NCBI RefSeq assembly: GCF_002982075.1
Contig: NZ_PUEJ01000005.1
Coordinates: forward strand, 186,001 to 250,000
Origin: Labrys okinawensis
GTDB taxonomy: Bacteria > Pseudomonadota > Alphaproteobacteria > Rhizobiales > Labraceae
Reading direction: 5' to 3'
DNA length: 64,000 nt
Part shown: piece by piece, positions 63,859 through 64,000 of the stretch
How the letters are laid out: every line of letters starts with the position of its first letter
How positions within the stretch are numbered: position 1 is the first letter of the stretch
Notes under the pieces: model-generated
What the model was told of the DNA's origin: nothing
What the model saw: the letters and a program-made list of their open reading frames with translations, nothing else
Databases searched by the model: none
Translations under genes and position numbers: made by a program

Positions 63859-64000
63859 CAGCCGACGGCAGGAGCGATGCGGGCGAGCCTTATCACGCTC
63901 CCGTCACACCATTTGGTCTAATCATCGCATGTTGTCGGCCGTTCCCAATACCGGCCCGATACGTCGCATCCGATCTTGGCCCGGCACGTAGCGTATCGCC

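Overview
The window looks like a chromosomal segment of a GC-rich alphaproteobacterium, most probably of the order Hyphomicrobiales (Rhizobiales). Pointers are the aapJQMP general amino-acid transporter, EipB (DUF1849), the FAD monooxygenase / zf-CHCC / hydrolase / cysE / DUF3126 neighbourhood, clpS-clpA, parE and a DUF3422 protein. Genus cannot be fixed from the sequence alone.

Positions 1 to about 14,030 are the right-hand end of an integrated phage-like element. It stops at a tRNA-Leu(UAA) gene (14028-14113, minus strand), with a 561-aa tyrosine recombinase reading away from it. The element carries small phage-type proteins, an SRAP (YedK-like) abasic-site protein, a DUF2188 protein and a 1,599-aa podovirus-type internal virion/ejection protein. 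It also has a second, smaller tyrosine recombinase and a block of unrecognised cargo genes (9790-12268). A gene-free 1.2-kb stretch (1404-2642) holds four related ~50-95-bp direct repeats, each ending in TTAATGAA-type sequence followed by a GGGGCGC-like run, and a 24-bp tandem repeat. The left end of the element and its capsid, terminase and replication genes lie outside the window.

From 14,150 onward the sequence is chromosomal. In order: FAD monooxygenase and zf-CHCC protein divergent from an alpha/beta hydrolase and cysE; an unknown protein and two GFA-family proteins; DUF3126, gamma-carbonic anhydrase and a transglutaminase-like peptidase; panC divergent from a membrane J-domain protein; a D,D-carboxypeptidase with SPOR domain; clpS-clpA; a three-gene MotA/TolQ-type membrane cluster (28718-30762); a two-component pair; a DeoR regulator divergent from a nuclease/phosphatase-type autotransporter; a cecR-ybhGFSR-type exporter operon; an enolase-superfamily enzyme; parE; eipB; a PAP2 / GT2 / LAB_N lipid-modification group; a cystathionine beta-lyase; the aap operon with three tandem copies of the binding protein; proline iminopeptidase; galE; DUF3422; and two small proteins.

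Intergenic DNA contains at least two dispersed repeat families. One is an inverted-repeat element with a variable core and a constant TCTTGGAAAC motif, found in gaps between convergent genes (20611, 45125, 50568). The other is a ~105-bp palindromic element (22557, 52380, partial at 55911). The items most worth a second look are the repeat array and unknown cargo of the prophage, the MotA/TolQ-like three-gene cluster, the DeoR-linked EEP autotransporter and the triplicated aapJ.
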